A DNA stretch of 46,746 nt. It comes from an uncultured Parasphingopyxis sp. GTDB taxonomy: Bacteria > Pseudomonadota > Alphaproteobacteria > Sphingomonadales > Sphingomonadaceae. How positions within the stretch are numbered: the first letter of the stretch is position 1; each line of letters opens with the position of its first letter. A program made the translations under genes and the position numbers. The notes beneath the pieces are model-generated. The model made no database searches, was not told where the DNA came from, and saw nothing but the letters and a program-made list of their open reading frames with translations. The DNA lies in assembly GCF_937129435.1 (NCBI RefSeq), contig NZ_CAKZNF010000051.1, positions 1-46,746 on the forward strand, given 5' to 3'. Positions 17,073-26,727 of the stretch are shown here, piece after piece.

Positions 17073-19007
17073 ATGATTCAGTTCTTCCGAAACCTCTTCT
17101 CGTCGAAAATCGGTGCGGTCTTCGCGCTGCTCTTCGTCGTGCTGATCTTCTTCGCCTTCGCGCTGGCCGATATCAACGCGCCGGGCGGCATGTTCTCGAG
17201 CACCAACGCGATCGCCACGGTCGGCGATCAGGAGATCACCGAGGAACAGATCACCGACCGCCTCAACCAGCGGCTGCAGGCGATCCGGCAGCAGCAGCCC
17301 GGCGTCGACATGAACATCCTCGTCCAGCAGGGCGAGCTCGACAATCTGATCGACACCTATGCGCGCATCTTCGCGATGCGGCAGTTCGCCGAGGATAACG
17401 GGCTCGTCTTCACCAAGGCGCTTGTCGACGCGGCCATCGCATCCGACCCCAATTTTCGCGGACTGACGGGCGAATTCGACGAGACCGCCTTCCGCCAGAT
17501 CTTGGCCGCGCGCGGTATTACCGAAGCCAATGTGCGCGAAGACCTGACGTTCCAGCTGGTCGAGCGGCTGGTGCTGAGGCCGATCCAGTCCGGTTTCGTC
17601 ACGGCCGCCGCGGCCCGCCCGATCGCTGAACTGTTCCTCGAACGGCGTCGCGGCCGTATCGCGGCGGTGCCGGCCGAAGCGATGCCCGAAGGCGATCCGC
17701 CGACGGCCGAACAGCTGCAGCGCTATTATAACGACAATATCGATCGTTATACGCTGCCCGAACGGCGCGCGGTGCGTTACGCCGCATTCGATCTCTCGAA
17801 CGTCGACGTGCCCGATCCGACCGAAGAACAGGTCCGCGCATATTATCGCGAGAACCAGGACGAATATGGCGGCACCCAGACGCGGACGCTGTATCAGGTC
17901 ATCCTTCCGAGCGAGGGAGAGGCCAACGCCTTCTACCGCGCCGTCAACGGCGGCACGGATTTCGCCGCTGCAGCGCAGGAACGCGGCTTTTCGTCCTCGG
18001 CGATCACGGTCAGCAACGTGACGCAGGAGGTCTATGCCCGCCAGTCCGACGAAGCCGTGGCGCGCGCCGCATTTGGCGCGGACGAGGGCGCGCTGGTCCG
18101 GCCCGTCGAATCGGACCTTGGGTGGCACGTCGTCAGGGTCAACACGATCACGACACGCGATGCGACGCCGCTGGCCGCCGTGCGCCCCGAAATCACGCAG
18201 GCACTGCGCGAGGAATTGTCGCAGCAGGCCTTGGCCGAATTCTATCTCGAGATCGAAAACGCGATCGAGGATGGTGCTTCCTTTGAAGAAGTGGTGGAAG
18301 CCAAGGGGCTTCAGGTCCGCAACAGCCCGCTCGTCACCCCCGGCGGCGTTTCGCCGACACGCCCCGACTACCGACCCGATCCGGAACTCGGCCCCGTGCT
18401 CCAGCTCGCCTTCCAGATGGACGAGGACGACGATCCCGAGCTCGTCGCGATCACGCAGGACGAACGCTTCGCGCTCGTCGATGTGACGCAGGTCGCGCAG
18501 ACGGGTCCGCAGCCGCTGCAACGCATCCGGGAGATCGTCTCGGCGCAATATATCGCCGAGCGCGCCAACCGCCGGGCCCGCCGCGTCGCCGACGGGATCG
18601 TCGAGAAGGTCAATGACGGCACGCCGCTGACCGAAGCGATGGCCGAGGCCGGGGTAACGCTGCCGCCGCCCGAACAGGTGGCGATGAGCCGCGCGCAACT
18701 GCTGCAGATGGGCGAGAACATTCCCGCCCCGCTCGAACTGCTGTTTCAGATGGCGACCGATACGGCGAAACTCATCCGGCTGCCGCAGGATCGTGGCTGG
18801 TTCATCGTCATCCTCGACGAGATCATCGCCAGCGACGAGGAATTGCCCGACGGCCTGATCGAACAGACGCGCGAGGAATTCGCGACGATTACCGGCAACG
18901 AATATGCGCAGCAGTTCGTCAATGCCGTGCTCGCCGATTACCCGCTGACGCGCGACGAGGCGGCGATCGAGGCGCTCGGCGCGAGACTGACCGGCCGCGC
19001 GCCCTGA
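17073..19007 (+). CDS. ppiD: peptidyl-prolyl cis-trans isomerase PpiD-like
   Basis: The 644-residue protein is a periplasmic folding factor anchored in the inner membrane. A single transmembrane helix (about 12-33; GAVFALLFVVLIFFAFALA) follows a short cytoplasmic N terminus. A SurA_N-like chaperone region (about 35-180) and a parvulin PPIase domain (about 255-365) come next, then a long helical C-terminal part. In Sphingomonadales this gene habitually precedes trpE. It diverges from tpiA and ends 17 bp before trpE, so the two could share a transcript. Parvulin activity is uncertain because PpiD PPIase domains are often inactive. Confidence 0.88.
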   Translation: MIQFFRNLFSSKIGAVFALLFVVLIFFAFALADINAPGGMFSSTNAIATVGDQEITEEQITDRLNQRLQAIRQQQPGVDMNILVQQGELDNLIDTYARIFAMRQFAEDNGLVFTKALVDAAIASDPNFRGLTGEFDETAFRQILAARGITEANVREDLTFQLVERLVLRPIQSGFVTAAAARPIAELFLERRRGRIAAVPAEAMPEGDPPTAEQLQRYYNDNIDRYTLPERRAVRYAAFDLSNVDVPDPTEEQVRAYYRENQDEYGGTQTRTLYQVILPSEGEANAFYRAVNGGTDFAAAAQERGFSSSAITVSNVTQEVYARQSDEAVARAAFGADEGALVRPVESDLGWHVVRVNTITTRDATPLAAVRPEITQALREELSQQALAEFYLEIENAIEDGASFEEVVEAKGLQVRNSPLVTPGGVSPTRPDYRPDPELGPVLQLAFQMDEDDDPELVAITQDERFALVDVTQVAQTGPQPLQRIREIVSAQYIAERANRRARRVADGIVEKVNDGTPLTEAMAEAGVTLPPPEQVAMSRAQLLQMGENIPAPLELLFQMATDTAKLIRLPQDRGWFIVILDEIIASDEELPDGLIEQTREEFATITGNEYAQQFVNAVLADYPLTRDEAAIEALGARLTGRAP

Positions 19008-19024
19008 TATGAGCGCCTTGTGAC

Positions 19025-20620
19025 ATGAATTGGCGCGCCGAAGCCATTGCGGCGCTTGAAGCGGGCCGGTCGACGGCGATCTGGCGGCGCCAGCTCGCCG
19101 ATCTCGACACACCGATCGCGGCGGCATTGAAGCTGTTCGAGGCGGATCGCGGCGATTTCATCCTGGAGTCGGTCGAGGGCGGCAATGTGCGCGGCCGCTA
19201 CAGCTATATCGGTCTTGCACCCGATCTCGTCTTTCGCGCCACCGGCGACCGGCCGGCGATCAACCGCAATTGGCTGAACGACCGGGACGATTTTGTGGAT
19301 ATCCCCGGGGGCAGTATCGCCGCGCTGCGTGCACTGGCCGCCGAATGCCGGTTCGACATGCCCGAAGGCCTCCCCTCCTCGCTCGCCTGTCTCGTCGGCT
19401 ATTTCGGCTATGAAACGGTCGGACTGGTGGAAAAGCTGCCGCGCCCTGCCGAAAACCCGCTCGAACTTCCCGACATGATGTTCGTGCGGCCGACGCTGAT
19501 CCTGATTTTCGACAGGCTGGCGGACGAACTCCACTTCGTCGCCCCGCTCTGGGCCAAAGATGGGGACGAATCTGTGGATAAGATCGTGGACGACGCGGTG
19601 GAACGGATGGAGGCCGCCGCAGCCCGGCTCGCCCAGCCCTATCTGCCGCGTCATGATTTCGCGCCGTCCGGATCAAATACTACCGATGGCCCTGAGCTTG
19701 TCGAAGGGCTGCTTTCTTCCAGGGACAAGAAAGAAGGACAGGGCTTCGACACGCCCGGCCCGAACGGATCATTCAAGCCCGGACTCTCTTCCGAACGCTA
19801 CCGCGAGATGGTCCTTGCCGCGAAGGAATATATTGCGGCCGGCGACATCTTTCAGGTCGTGCTGGCGCAGCGTTTCACGCGCCCCTTCCCGCTCCCGCCC
19901 GTCGATCTCTACCGCGCGCTGAGGCGCATCAACCCCTCCCCCTTCCTCTACTATCTCGACCTGCCCGGCTTCGCGCTGATCGGTTCGTCGCCCGAAATCC
20001 TCGTCCGCGCACGCAATGGCGAAGTGACAATCCGCCCGATCGCCGGCACCCGCCCGCGAGGAGCGACGGCGAGCGAGGACGCCGCCAACCGCGAAAGCCT
20101 GCTCACCGACCCCAAGGAGCGCGCCGAGCATCTGATGCTGCTCGATCTCGGTCGCAACGATGTCGGCCGCGTCGCCGAAGCGGGCAGCGTCACGGTCACC
20201 GACAGCTACACCGTCGAAATGTACAGCCATGTCATGCACATCGTCTCGAACGTCGTCGGCGCGCTTTCGCCCGAATATGACGCACTCGACGCCCTGTTCG
20301 CGGGCTTCCCGGCCGGCACGGTCTCCGGCGCGCCCAAGGTCCGCGCCTGCGAGATCATCGCCGAACTCGAGCCCGAAACGCGCGGCGCCTATGCCGGCGG
20401 CGTCGGCTATTTCTCGCCCGATGGATCGATGGACAGTTGCATCGTGCTTCGAACCGCGGTGGTGAAGGACGGCGAAATGCACGTGCAAGCCGGCGCCGGC
20501 ATCGTCGCCGACAGCGACCCGGCCTATGAGCAGCGCGAATGCGAGGCGAAGGCGGGCGCGCTATTTGCTGCGGCCAGGGAAGCGGTGGAACGAGCGGACG
20601 AGCCTGGCTTCGGACAGTAA
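19025..20620 (+). CDS. trpE: anthranilate synthase component I (with REP-encoded insertion)
   Basis: The 531-residue enzyme converts chorismate to anthranilate together with TrpG. The N-terminal domain (about 20-200) holds the tryptophan-binding LLES-type site (FILESVEGG, 45-53). The chorismate-binding domain (about 257-520) contains SSPEILVR, RPIAGTRPRG, LDLGRNDVGRV and GFPAGTVSGAPK. Between them, residues 221-249 (starting DGPELVEG) are encoded by a REP-like palindrome that stays in frame. The family is usually about 500 residues, so the extra length is explained by this segment. The insertion sits in the interdomain linker, where it is probably tolerated. ATG 19025 has only a weak ribosome-binding site. 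Confidence 0.96.
   Translation: MNWRAEAIAALEAGRSTAIWRRQLADLDTPIAAALKLFEADRGDFILESVEGGNVRGRYSYIGLAPDLVFRATGDRPAINRNWLNDRDDFVDIPGGSIAALRALAAECRFDMPEGLPSSLACLVGYFGYETVGLVEKLPRPAENPLELPDMMFVRPTLILIFDRLADELHFVAPLWAKDGDESVDKIVDDAVERMEAAAARLAQPYLPRHDFAPSGSNTTDGPELVEGLLSSRDKKEGQGFDTPGPNGSFKPGLSSERYREMVLAAKEYIAAGDIFQVVLAQRFTRPFPLPPVDLYRALRRINPSPFLYYLDLPGFALIGSSPEILVRARNGEVTIRPIAGTRPRGATASEDAANRESLLTDPKERAEHLMLLDLGRNDVGRVAEAGSVTVTDSYTVEMYSHVMHIVSNVVGALSPEYDALDALFAGFPAGTVSGAPKVRACEIIAELEPETRGAYAGGVGYFSPDGSMDSCIVLRTAVVKDGEMHVQAGAGIVADSDPAYEQRECEAKAGALFAAAREAVERADEPGFGQ
19688..19767. repeat. REP-like palindromic element inside trpE
   Basis: The left arm CCCTGAGCTTGTCGAAGGGC (19690-19709) and the right arm CTTCGACACGCCCGGCCCG (19744-19762) face each other; TGTCGAAG and CTTCGACA pair perfectly and the flanks match in part. 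Between them CTTTCTT (19712-19718) and AAGAAAG (19727-19733) form a second hairpin. The core is the same as in the intergenic element at 5418-5487. The insertion has kept the trpE frame open and encodes about 28 residues. Confidence 0.8.
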
Positions 20621-20720
20621 CGTCCATCGGCATATAACGACATTTGTCGAAATGGCGTTGCTTCGATCCGGGACGGCGGTGATGACACGCCGACCGCCAC
20701 ATCCGGGGAGAAATTTCGTC

Positions 20721-21995
20721 ATGGCACGCCTGTTACCGGCCCTTTTCCTTGCCTTTTTCATGCACGCCGCCGCCATTGCCCAGGACTGGCAGCCGCGAGA
20801 CATTGCCGACAGCGTCGCGGCGCAGATCGAAGAGAATTACTTCGACGAGGCAAAGGCGACGGAAGTCGCTGGCGTCGTGCGGCAGCAGGCAAGCGGCGGA
20901 GCCTATGACGGCATCACCGATCCGTTTCGTCTGGCAAGCGCGCTCACCGAGACGATCGCCCCCTATGATGGCCATTTCCGCGTGACGTGGTCGCCGCCCG
21001 ACGAGGCGATCGATGGCGACGATGCTCGCGGCCGCGAACTTTACAGCTTTCCCGACATGATCCGCCGCAACGGCAACGGCTTCCGGCGGGTTTCGAGTCT
21101 GCCCGCCAATATCGGCTATATCGAGATGTCCAATTTCGCGAATATCGACTTCGGCGATCCGAACGACCCCGTCCGCCAGTCCGCCGATGCCGCGCTGGCA
21201 CTCGTTTCCGAGGCGGACGCCGTCATCATCGATCTGCGCGACAATGGCGGCGGTGCGCCGAGCATGGTCGGCTATCTGACGAGCGCCTTCACCCCGCCTG
21301 ACGCCGACATCTACAATGTCTTCATCGGTCGCGGTCCCGATCAAAGCGAAGCGCCGGAGATATTCTATCCCCACCCGCGGCTCGAAATACCCCTCTACGT
21401 CCTCATCAGTGCAAGGACTGGCTCGGCCGCCGAAGCCTTTGCCTACACGGTCAAGAATGCAGGCCGCGCAACCGTGATCGGTGAAGCGAGCGCGGGAGCG
21501 GCCAATCCCGGCGGATTAGTCGATGCCGGCAATGGTTTTGCCGTATTCGTTTCATTCGGCGCACCGCGCAGCCCGGTGACGGGCACCAATTGGGAGGGCG
21601 ACGGCGTGGCGCCGGACGTCCAGGTCCCCGCCAACGAAGCTCTGACTACGGCGCAGCGCATGGCGCTCGATCGCCTCGCCCGATCTTCCGATGCGGCATA
21701 CCGCCAAGCCATTGCATGGGCGCGGGAATCGCTCGACCAACCTGTCCCGGCTACCGGTCTTGCAGCCTATTCGGGGACCTTCGGGCCTTACAGTTTCGAA
21801 GCGGCGGACAATGTCCTGCACCTGTCGCAAGGCCGCCGCCCGGTGCTCACGCTGTTGCCGCTTGGCGACGACACATTCTTCCGGTCCGACGACCCGCTCG
21901 TCCGCTACCACTTCATCCGGTCGGACGGTTCGATCGAGGCGGTGGAATCGATGAATGCCCGGGGCACGGTGACGCGGCACGACCGCAGCGAATAG
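20721..21995 (+). CDS. secreted S41 family peptidase-like protein
   Basis: The 424-residue product starts with a signal peptide (1-20, cleavage after AAAIA). An N-terminal helical IRBP-like region (about 25-100) precedes the S41 tail-specific protease core with DLRDNGGG (171-178) and the nucleophile Ser235 in ARTGSAAEAF, then GEASAGA (254-260). The last 110 residues form a beta-rich tail of unknown function. No PDZ domain is obvious, unlike CtpA proteases. ATG 20721 follows GGGGAG. It lies between trpE and trpG where no peptidase is expected, and its 3' end faces the M13 peptidase gene. Substrate unknown. Confidence 0.85.
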   Translation: MARLLPALFLAFFMHAAAIAQDWQPRDIADSVAAQIEENYFDEAKATEVAGVVRQQASGGAYDGITDPFRLASALTETIAPYDGHFRVTWSPPDEAIDGDDARGRELYSFPDMIRRNGNGFRRVSSLPANIGYIEMSNFANIDFGDPNDPVRQSADAALALVSEADAVIIDLRDNGGGAPSMVGYLTSAFTPPDADIYNVFIGRGPDQSEAPEIFYPHPRLEIPLYVLISARTGSAAEAFAYTVKNAGRATVIGEASAGAANPGGLVDAGNGFAVFVSFGAPRSPVTGTNWEGDGVAPDVQVPANEALTTAQRMALDRLARSSDAAYRQAIAWARESLDQPVPATGLAAYSGTFGPYSFEAADNVLHLSQGRRPVLTLLPLGDDTFFRSDDPLVRYHFIRSDGSIEAVESMNARGTVTRHDRSE

Positions 21996-22030
21996 AAAAA
22001 GGCCCCGGCGCGTTTTCGCTCCGGGGCCTG
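21995..22030 (-). terminator. intrinsic terminator of the M13 peptidase gene
   Basis: AGGCCCCGG (22000-22008) and CCGGGGCCT (22021-22029) form a 9-bp GC-rich stem around a 12-nt loop. Read on minus, the stem is followed by TTTTT (22000-21996). It lies 20 bp beyond the M13 stop. The plus strand has no T-tract after the stem, so it mainly serves the minus-strand gene. Confidence 0.85.
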
Positions 22031-22050
22031 ATCTTGGGTCGGCGCTGTTC

Positions 22051-24126
22051 CTACCAGATCCGCACGCGCTCTTCCGGCGGAATGTACATCGCATCGTCCG
22101 GGCCGACATCGAACGCTTCGTACCAGGCGTCGATATTCGGGACGACACCATTGGTCCGATATTCGCCCGGGCTGTGCGGATCGGTGAGGAGCCGCTCGCG
22201 CAGCGCGTTGTCGCGGATCAGCCCGCGCCACACCTGCGCCCAGGCGAGGAAGAAGCGCTGGTCGCCGGTCAGGCCGTCGATCACCGGCGGCTCGCCATGT
22301 TCGGCGACGTACCGGCGATAGGCGCCATAGGCCATTTCGAGCCCGCCCAGATCGCCGATATTCTCGCCCATCGTCAGCGAACCGTTGATGTTGACGCCGG
22401 GGATCGGCTCGTAGCTGTCATATTGCGCGCCGAGGCGGCCGGAGCGTTCCTCGAACTGCGCTGCCGTCGCTTCGCTCCACCAGTCGCGGAAGACGCCGGA
22501 CCCGTCGAACTGCCGGCCCTGATCGTCGAAGCCGTGGCCGATCTCATGCCCGATCACGCCGCCGATGGCGCCGTAATTGACCGCCGGATCGGCATTCGGA
22601 TCGAAGAAGGGCGGCTGCAGGATCGCGGCCGGGAAGGTGATCTGGTTGAGCAGCGGATTGTAATAGGCGTTCACCGTCTGCGGGTTCATGCCCCACAGGC
22701 CGCGATCGACCGGATCGGGCAGCCGTTCCAGATCGAGATCGAAGGCGAACTGACGCGCCCGCATCACATTGCCGAGCAGATCGCCGCGATCGATTTCGAG
22801 GCTGCTGTAATCGATCCATTCTTCCGGATGGCCGATCCGCGGTTCGAAGGCGGTGAGCTTGCGGAGCGCCTCGGTGCGGGTCGCCTCGTCCATCCAGTCG
22901 CTATTCTCGATCCGCTCGTGCAGCGATGCGCGCAGGTTCGCGATCAGCTCGGTCATCTGCCGCTCGGCCTCGGGCGGATAGTGGCGCTGGACATAAATCT
23001 GCCCGATCGCCTCGCCCATATTGTTGTTGACCAGCTCGACACCGCGCTTCCAGCGATCGCGCTGTTCGGGCGTGTCGCGCAGCGTCGCGGTGAAGAAGTT
23101 GAAGTTTGCCTGGTCGAACGCCTGCGGCAGATAGGGCGCGTTGTCGCTGAGGAAATGGAAGGTCAGATATTCCTTCCATGTGTCGAGCGGCACGCTCTCC
23201 AGCAGTTCCCCCGCTGCCGTGATGGCGGTTGTTTCGGCGGCGATGATCGTACCGACTTCGCCAAAGCCCATGCCGGCAAGCCAGTCGGTCCAGTCGAACT
23301 GCGGCGCAAGTTCGGCCAGCTGGTCGCGGTTCATCGGGTTCATGATCTGCTGCATGTCGCGCTGGCGGGCCGGTTCCCACTGGGTTTCCGCCAATTGCGT
23401 TTCGAGTGCGATGATGCGGTCGGCGCGGCCAGCCGGATCGTCGAGACCGGCAAGCTCCGAAATCTGAACGATGTAATCGCGATAGGCCGAGCGGAAGGCG
23501 TCATATTCCTCGCCCTCTTCGAGATAATAGTCTCGGTTCGGCATACCGAGACCGGCCTGGCCGGCGGCCGCGATCCACTGGGTCGGATCGGCCGGATTGG
23601 GCAGCACGCCGACACCCACGGGCGAAGCGTAGCCCACGGTCCCGAACAGTTCGAGCAGGCCGTCGCGATCGCTCACTGCGGCGATGCGATCGAGATAGGG
23701 CTGCGCGGGCGCAAGGCCGCGCGCTTCGATCGCGTCGGTGTCCATCCAGGAGGCGTAGAAATCGCCGACCTTCTGCCCCATCGGGCCGGCGCTGGCCGGA
23801 TCGGCGGCGAGATCGTTGAGGATGTCGTGCACCTGCTGCTCGGAGCGTTCGCGCAGGATGTCGAACGAACCGTAGCGCGAGCGATCGCCCGGCATCTCGG
23901 TGTTCGCCATCCAGGTGCCGCCGGCATATTCGTAAAAATCGTCGCCCGGATCGACCGACATGTCGCGGGCATCGAGATCGACGCCCCAGGCGCCGATTTC
24001 GGCATGGTCTGCAGATGCCTCGGCGGATGCGGCTTCTTCGTGATGGTCGGCAAGTGCAGGCGATGCCGTGGCAATGGCAAGCAGCGAGGCGGCGGCGGAC
24101 AACAGGATCGAACGGGTGGTCATCAT
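22051..24126 (-). CDS. M13 family zinc metallopeptidase (PepO/neprilysin-like)
   Basis: The 691-residue protein has a signal peptide (1-26, SPALA), so it acts in the periplasm or outside the cell. The N-terminal Peptidase_M13_N domain (about 55-430) is followed by the catalytic domain with the substrate-binding NAYYN (486-490), zinc-binding HEIGH (527-531) and GENIGDLGG (587-595), where Glu588 is the third ligand and Asp592 supports catalysis. The protein ends in VRIW, equivalent to the CxVW terminus of the family. It degrades peptides. It is on minus between plus-strand trpE and trpG, faces the S41 peptidase and has its own terminator, so it is a separate unit inserted in the trp region. Confidence 0.95.
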   Translation of the reverse strand: MMTTRSILLSAAASLLAIATASPALADHHEEAASAEASADHAEIGAWGVDLDARDMSVDPGDDFYEYAGGTWMANTEMPGDRSRYGSFDILRERSEQQVHDILNDLAADPASAGPMGQKVGDFYASWMDTDAIEARGLAPAQPYLDRIAAVSDRDGLLELFGTVGYASPVGVGVLPNPADPTQWIAAAGQAGLGMPNRDYYLEEGEEYDAFRSAYRDYIVQISELAGLDDPAGRADRIIALETQLAETQWEPARQRDMQQIMNPMNRDQLAELAPQFDWTDWLAGMGFGEVGTIIAAETTAITAAGELLESVPLDTWKEYLTFHFLSDNAPYLPQAFDQANFNFFTATLRDTPEQRDRWKRGVELVNNNMGEAIGQIYVQRHYPPEAERQMTELIANLRASLHERIENSDWMDEATRTEALRKLTAFEPRIGHPEEWIDYSSLEIDRGDLLGNVMRARQFAFDLDLERLPDPVDRGLWGMNPQTVNAYYNPLLNQITFPAAILQPPFFDPNADPAVNYGAIGGVIGHEIGHGFDDQGRQFDGSGVFRDWWSEATAAQFEERSGRLGAQYDSYEPIPGVNINGSLTMGENIGDLGGLEMAYGAYRRYVAEHGEPPVIDGLTGDQRFFLAWAQVWRGLIRDNALRERLLTDPHSPGEYRTNGVVPNIDAWYEAFDVGPDDAMYIPPEERVRIW

Positions 24127-24284
24127 ATACTCCCAAGATGATGAGAAATCGTTGCAAATGCGACGGATATTCCCGGCTATGACTGTCTTACTAACGCCGA
24201 ACAGTGGCCTTCTGCAAGCCGCCCTTCCGCTTCGGCGAACGACCGGGCTTGGCCTGCCCCGCGCCGCCGGATAAAGCCGTTCGC

Positions 24285-24875
24285 ATGATCCTCGTCGTCG
24301 ACAATTATGACAGCTTCACCTGGAACCTCGTTCACTATCTGCGCGAGCTGGGGGCCGAGGTGCGGGTCGAACGCAACGATGCGATCAGTGCCAGCGCAGC
24401 GTTGGCAAGTGAGGCTCAGGCTTTCCTGATCTCTCCCGGCCCCTGCACGCCGAACGAGGCCGGGATCAGCCTCGATCTCGTCGCCGCCTGCGCCGAAGCG
24501 AAACGGCCCCTGCTCGGCGTGTGCCTCGGCCATCAGGCGATCGGACAGCATTTCGGCGGCAAGGTCGTCCGTGGGGGTCTGATGCACGGCAAGACCTCTC
24601 CGGTCGAACATGACGGCAGCGGCGTCTTCGCCTCGATCCCCTCGCCTTTTGCCGCGACACGCTATCACTCGCTGATCGTCCCGGCGGACGGCTTGCCCGG
24701 CAGTCTGCTGATCAATGCGCGCGGACCCGACGGAACGGTGATGGGCTTTCGCCATCGCGAACTGCCGATCCACGGCGTCCAGTTCCACCCCGAAAGCATC
24801 GCCACCGAGCATGGTCACAAATTGCTGGCAAACTTCATGACGCTCGCGGGAATGAAGGCGAAGGCCAGCGCCTGA
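24285..24875 (+). CDS. trpG: anthranilate synthase component II (glutamine amidotransferase)
   Basis: The 196-residue class I amidotransferase supplies ammonia to TrpE. The catalytic triad is Cys80 (GVCLGHQAIG), His168 and Glu170 (VQFHPES). The opening MILVVDNYDSFTWNLVHYL is diagnostic of TrpG/PabA. With trpE and trpD nearby, TrpG is the primary role, though it may also serve PabB. The 158-bp gap to the divergent M13 gene must hold its promoter, since the M13 gene cuts it off from trpE. No tryptophan-rich leader peptide is visible there. ATG 24285 was chosen from family alignment. Confidence 0.95.
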   Translation: MILVVDNYDSFTWNLVHYLRELGAEVRVERNDAISASAALASEAQAFLISPGPCTPNEAGISLDLVAACAEAKRPLLGVCLGHQAIGQHFGGKVVRGGLMHGKTSPVEHDGSGVFASIPSPFAATRYHSLIVPADGLPGSLLINARGPDGTVMGFRHRELPIHGVQFHPESIATEHGHKLLANFMTLAGMKAKASA

Positions 24876-24946
24876 TTCTTCCTCTCCTGCCTGCGGGACG
24901 GGAAAAGGCTGGCCATCGGCGCCGGTCCGTGCTTTCAGCCGCCCCG

Positions 24947-25933
24947 ATGACCCACCTTCCCGATCCCACGAAGCCGCTCGACAGCGACACCGCCTATCAG
25001 GCTTTCGCCGACCTGCTCGACGGCAAGCCGTCCGAGGACGAGATTGAACGCTTTCTGACGATCATGACCGAGCGCGACGAGAGCGCCGTCGAGATCGCAG
25101 CCGCTGCCTCTGCCATGCGCGAGCGGCTGATCCCAATCGACGCGCCCGACGGCGCCATCGACGTGTGCGGTACCGGGGGCGACGGGCAGCATACGCTCAA
25201 TGTGTCGACCGCGGTTTCGATCGTCATCGCTTCGCTCGGCGTGCCCGTCGCCAAGCATGGCAACCGCGCTGCGTCGAGCAAGGCGGGCGCGTCGGACACG
25301 CTGGAAGCGCTGGGCCTCGACCTCCCCCATGCCGGAGAAATCGCAGAACGCTCGCTGGCGCAGCTCAACATCTGCTTCCTCCACGCCGCCAACCACCACC
25401 CGGCGATGGCCCGGATCACGCCGATTCGGAAACGGATCGGCAAGCGCACCATCTTCAACCTGATGGGGCCAATTTCTAATCCGGCAGGCGTGACGCGTCA
25501 GCTGATCGGTATCGCCCGGCCCGACTATGTGCCAATCTACGCTGCGGCGCTGAAGGAGCTGGGCGCCGAGGCAGCCATGGTCGTCTCGGGCGAGGAAGGG
25601 CTGGACGAGCTTTCGATTTCCGGGCCCAGCCGCATTGCCGCCTTCGGCCGGATCGACACCGGCGATCGCGTCGAGCCCGACGATGCGGGCCTCGCCTCCC
25701 ACCCGATCGAGAAGATTCGCGGCGGCGATGCCGCCCATAACGCCGCGGCGCTGCGCCGGTTGCTCCGAGGCGAGCGCAGCGCGTATCGCGATGCCGTGCT
25801 GCTCAACGCGGCGGGCGGGCTGATCGTGGCCGGCCGGGCTGGCGGTTGGGAACATGGTGTCGCGCAGGCGGCGAGCGCCATCGACCAGGGGATCGCCATC
25901 GACCTGCTCGACCGCTGGATCGCCTTCCGGTGA
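24947..25933 (+). CDS. trpD: anthranilate phosphoribosyltransferase
   Basis: The 328-residue enzyme joins anthranilate to PRPP. The helical N-terminal domain is followed by the PRPP-binding GTGGDG (75-80), then [12 protein letters not shown] (103-114), HHPAMARI and the GPISNPA block. ATG 24947 ([11 protein letters not shown]) is the likely start; a GTG at 24929 is in frame, and neither has a clear ribosome-binding site. It follows trpG by 71 bp and overlaps trpC by 4 bp (GTGA). Confidence 0.96.
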   Translation: MTHLPDPTKPLDSDTAYQAFADLLDGKPSEDEIERFLTIMTERDESAVEIAAAASAMRERLIPIDAPDGAIDVCGTGGDGQHTLNVSTAVSIVIASLGVPVAKHGNRAASSKAGASDTLEALGLDLPHAGEIAERSLAQLNICFLHAANHHPAMARITPIRKRIGKRTIFNLMGPISNPAGVTRQLIGIARPDYVPIYAAALKELGAEAAMVVSGEEGLDELSISGPSRIAAFGRIDTGDRVEPDDAGLASHPIEKIRGGDAAHNAAALRRLLRGERSAYRDAVLLNAAGGLIVAGRAGGWEHGVAQAASAIDQGIAIDLLDRWIAFR

Positions 25934-26727
25934 GTGACAAGCTTGCCGAAATTTGCGCGGTCAAACGCGAGGAAGTCTCGCGCCGGAAGAGCGTCACATC
26001 TCTGGCCGAGGTCGAAGCGGCGGCCTCCGGGCAATCCGCGCCGCGCGGTTTCCGTGCCGCGCTGGACGCCAAGGCCGCAACCGGATTCGCGCTGATCGCA
26101 GAGATCAAGAAGGCCAGCCCGTCCAAGGGCCTCATCCGTCGCGATTTCGATCCGCCCACGCATGCTAGGGCCTATGCGGCGGGAGGCGCCGTCTGCCTGT
26201 CCGTGCTGACCGACGAGCCCTTTTTCCAAGGCAGCGACGCCTATCTCGCCGCGGCGCGCGATGCCGCCTCGCTGCCTGCCTTGCGCAAGGATTTCATGGT
26301 CGATCCTTGGCAGGTGCTCGAAGCCCGCGCCATTGGCGCCGATGCGATCCTGATTATTGTCGCGGCGCTGGATGACGGCGTGATGGGGGAAATCGAGGCC
26401 GCGGCAATCGAACAGGGCATGGATGTGCTCATCGAGGTGCATGACGGAGCCGAACTCGATCGCGCCTTGGCCCTCCAATCGACGCTGATCGGCATCAACA
26501 ATCGCAACCTCCGGACGTTCGAGACCCACCTTTCAACCACCGAGAAACTGGCCGCGCGCGTTCCCGAAGAATATCGCCTCGTCTCGGAAAGCGGCATCGC
26601 CACGCATGACGACTTGCTCCGGCTCGCCGATCACGGCGTCCGCGCGTTCCTGGTCGGTGAATCGCTGATGCGCGCCGACGATGTCGAAGCTGCGACCCGC
26701 ATGCTACTAACCGGCCATCATGGCTGA
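25930..26727 (+). CDS. trpC: indole-3-glycerol phosphate synthase
   Basis: The 265-residue TIM barrel closes the indole ring of CdRP. Catalytic lysines lie in [10 protein letters not shown] (58-67) and LRKDFMVDP (Lys120). [10 protein letters not shown] and [10 protein letters not shown] complete the phosphate site. It is a stand-alone TrpC without the TrpF fusion of enterobacteria. The GTG start at 25930 overlaps the trpD stop (GTGA), and the protein then has the normal family length. It overlaps moaC by 8 bp, so tryptophan and molybdopterin genes are in one transcript. No trpF, trpB or trpA is in the window. Confidence 0.96.
   Translation: MSDKLAEICAVKREEVSRRKSVTSLAEVEAAASGQSAPRGFRAALDAKAATGFALIAEIKKASPSKGLIRRDFDPPTHARAYAAGGAVCLSVLTDEPFFQGSDAYLAAARDAASLPALRKDFMVDPWQVLEARAIGADAILIIVAALDDGVMGEIEAAAIEQGMDVLIEVHDGAELDRALALQSTLIGINNRNLRTFETHLSTTEKLAARVPEEYRLVSESGIATHDDLLRLADHGVRAFLVGESLMRADDVEAATRMLLTGHHG

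Noticed and set aside
16917..19127. Open frame of about 736 codons on minus
   Set aside because: It is the antisense shadow of ppiD in GC-rich DNA; composition is Arg/Asp/Gly-rich with no domain.
22174..24141. Open frame of about 655 codons on plus
   Set aside because: It is antisense to the M13 metallopeptidase, whose HEIGH motif and signal peptide are convincing.
24127..24284. Tryptophan attenuator before trpG
   Set aside because: No short leader frame with clustered Trp codons and no terminator/antiterminator pair is visible.
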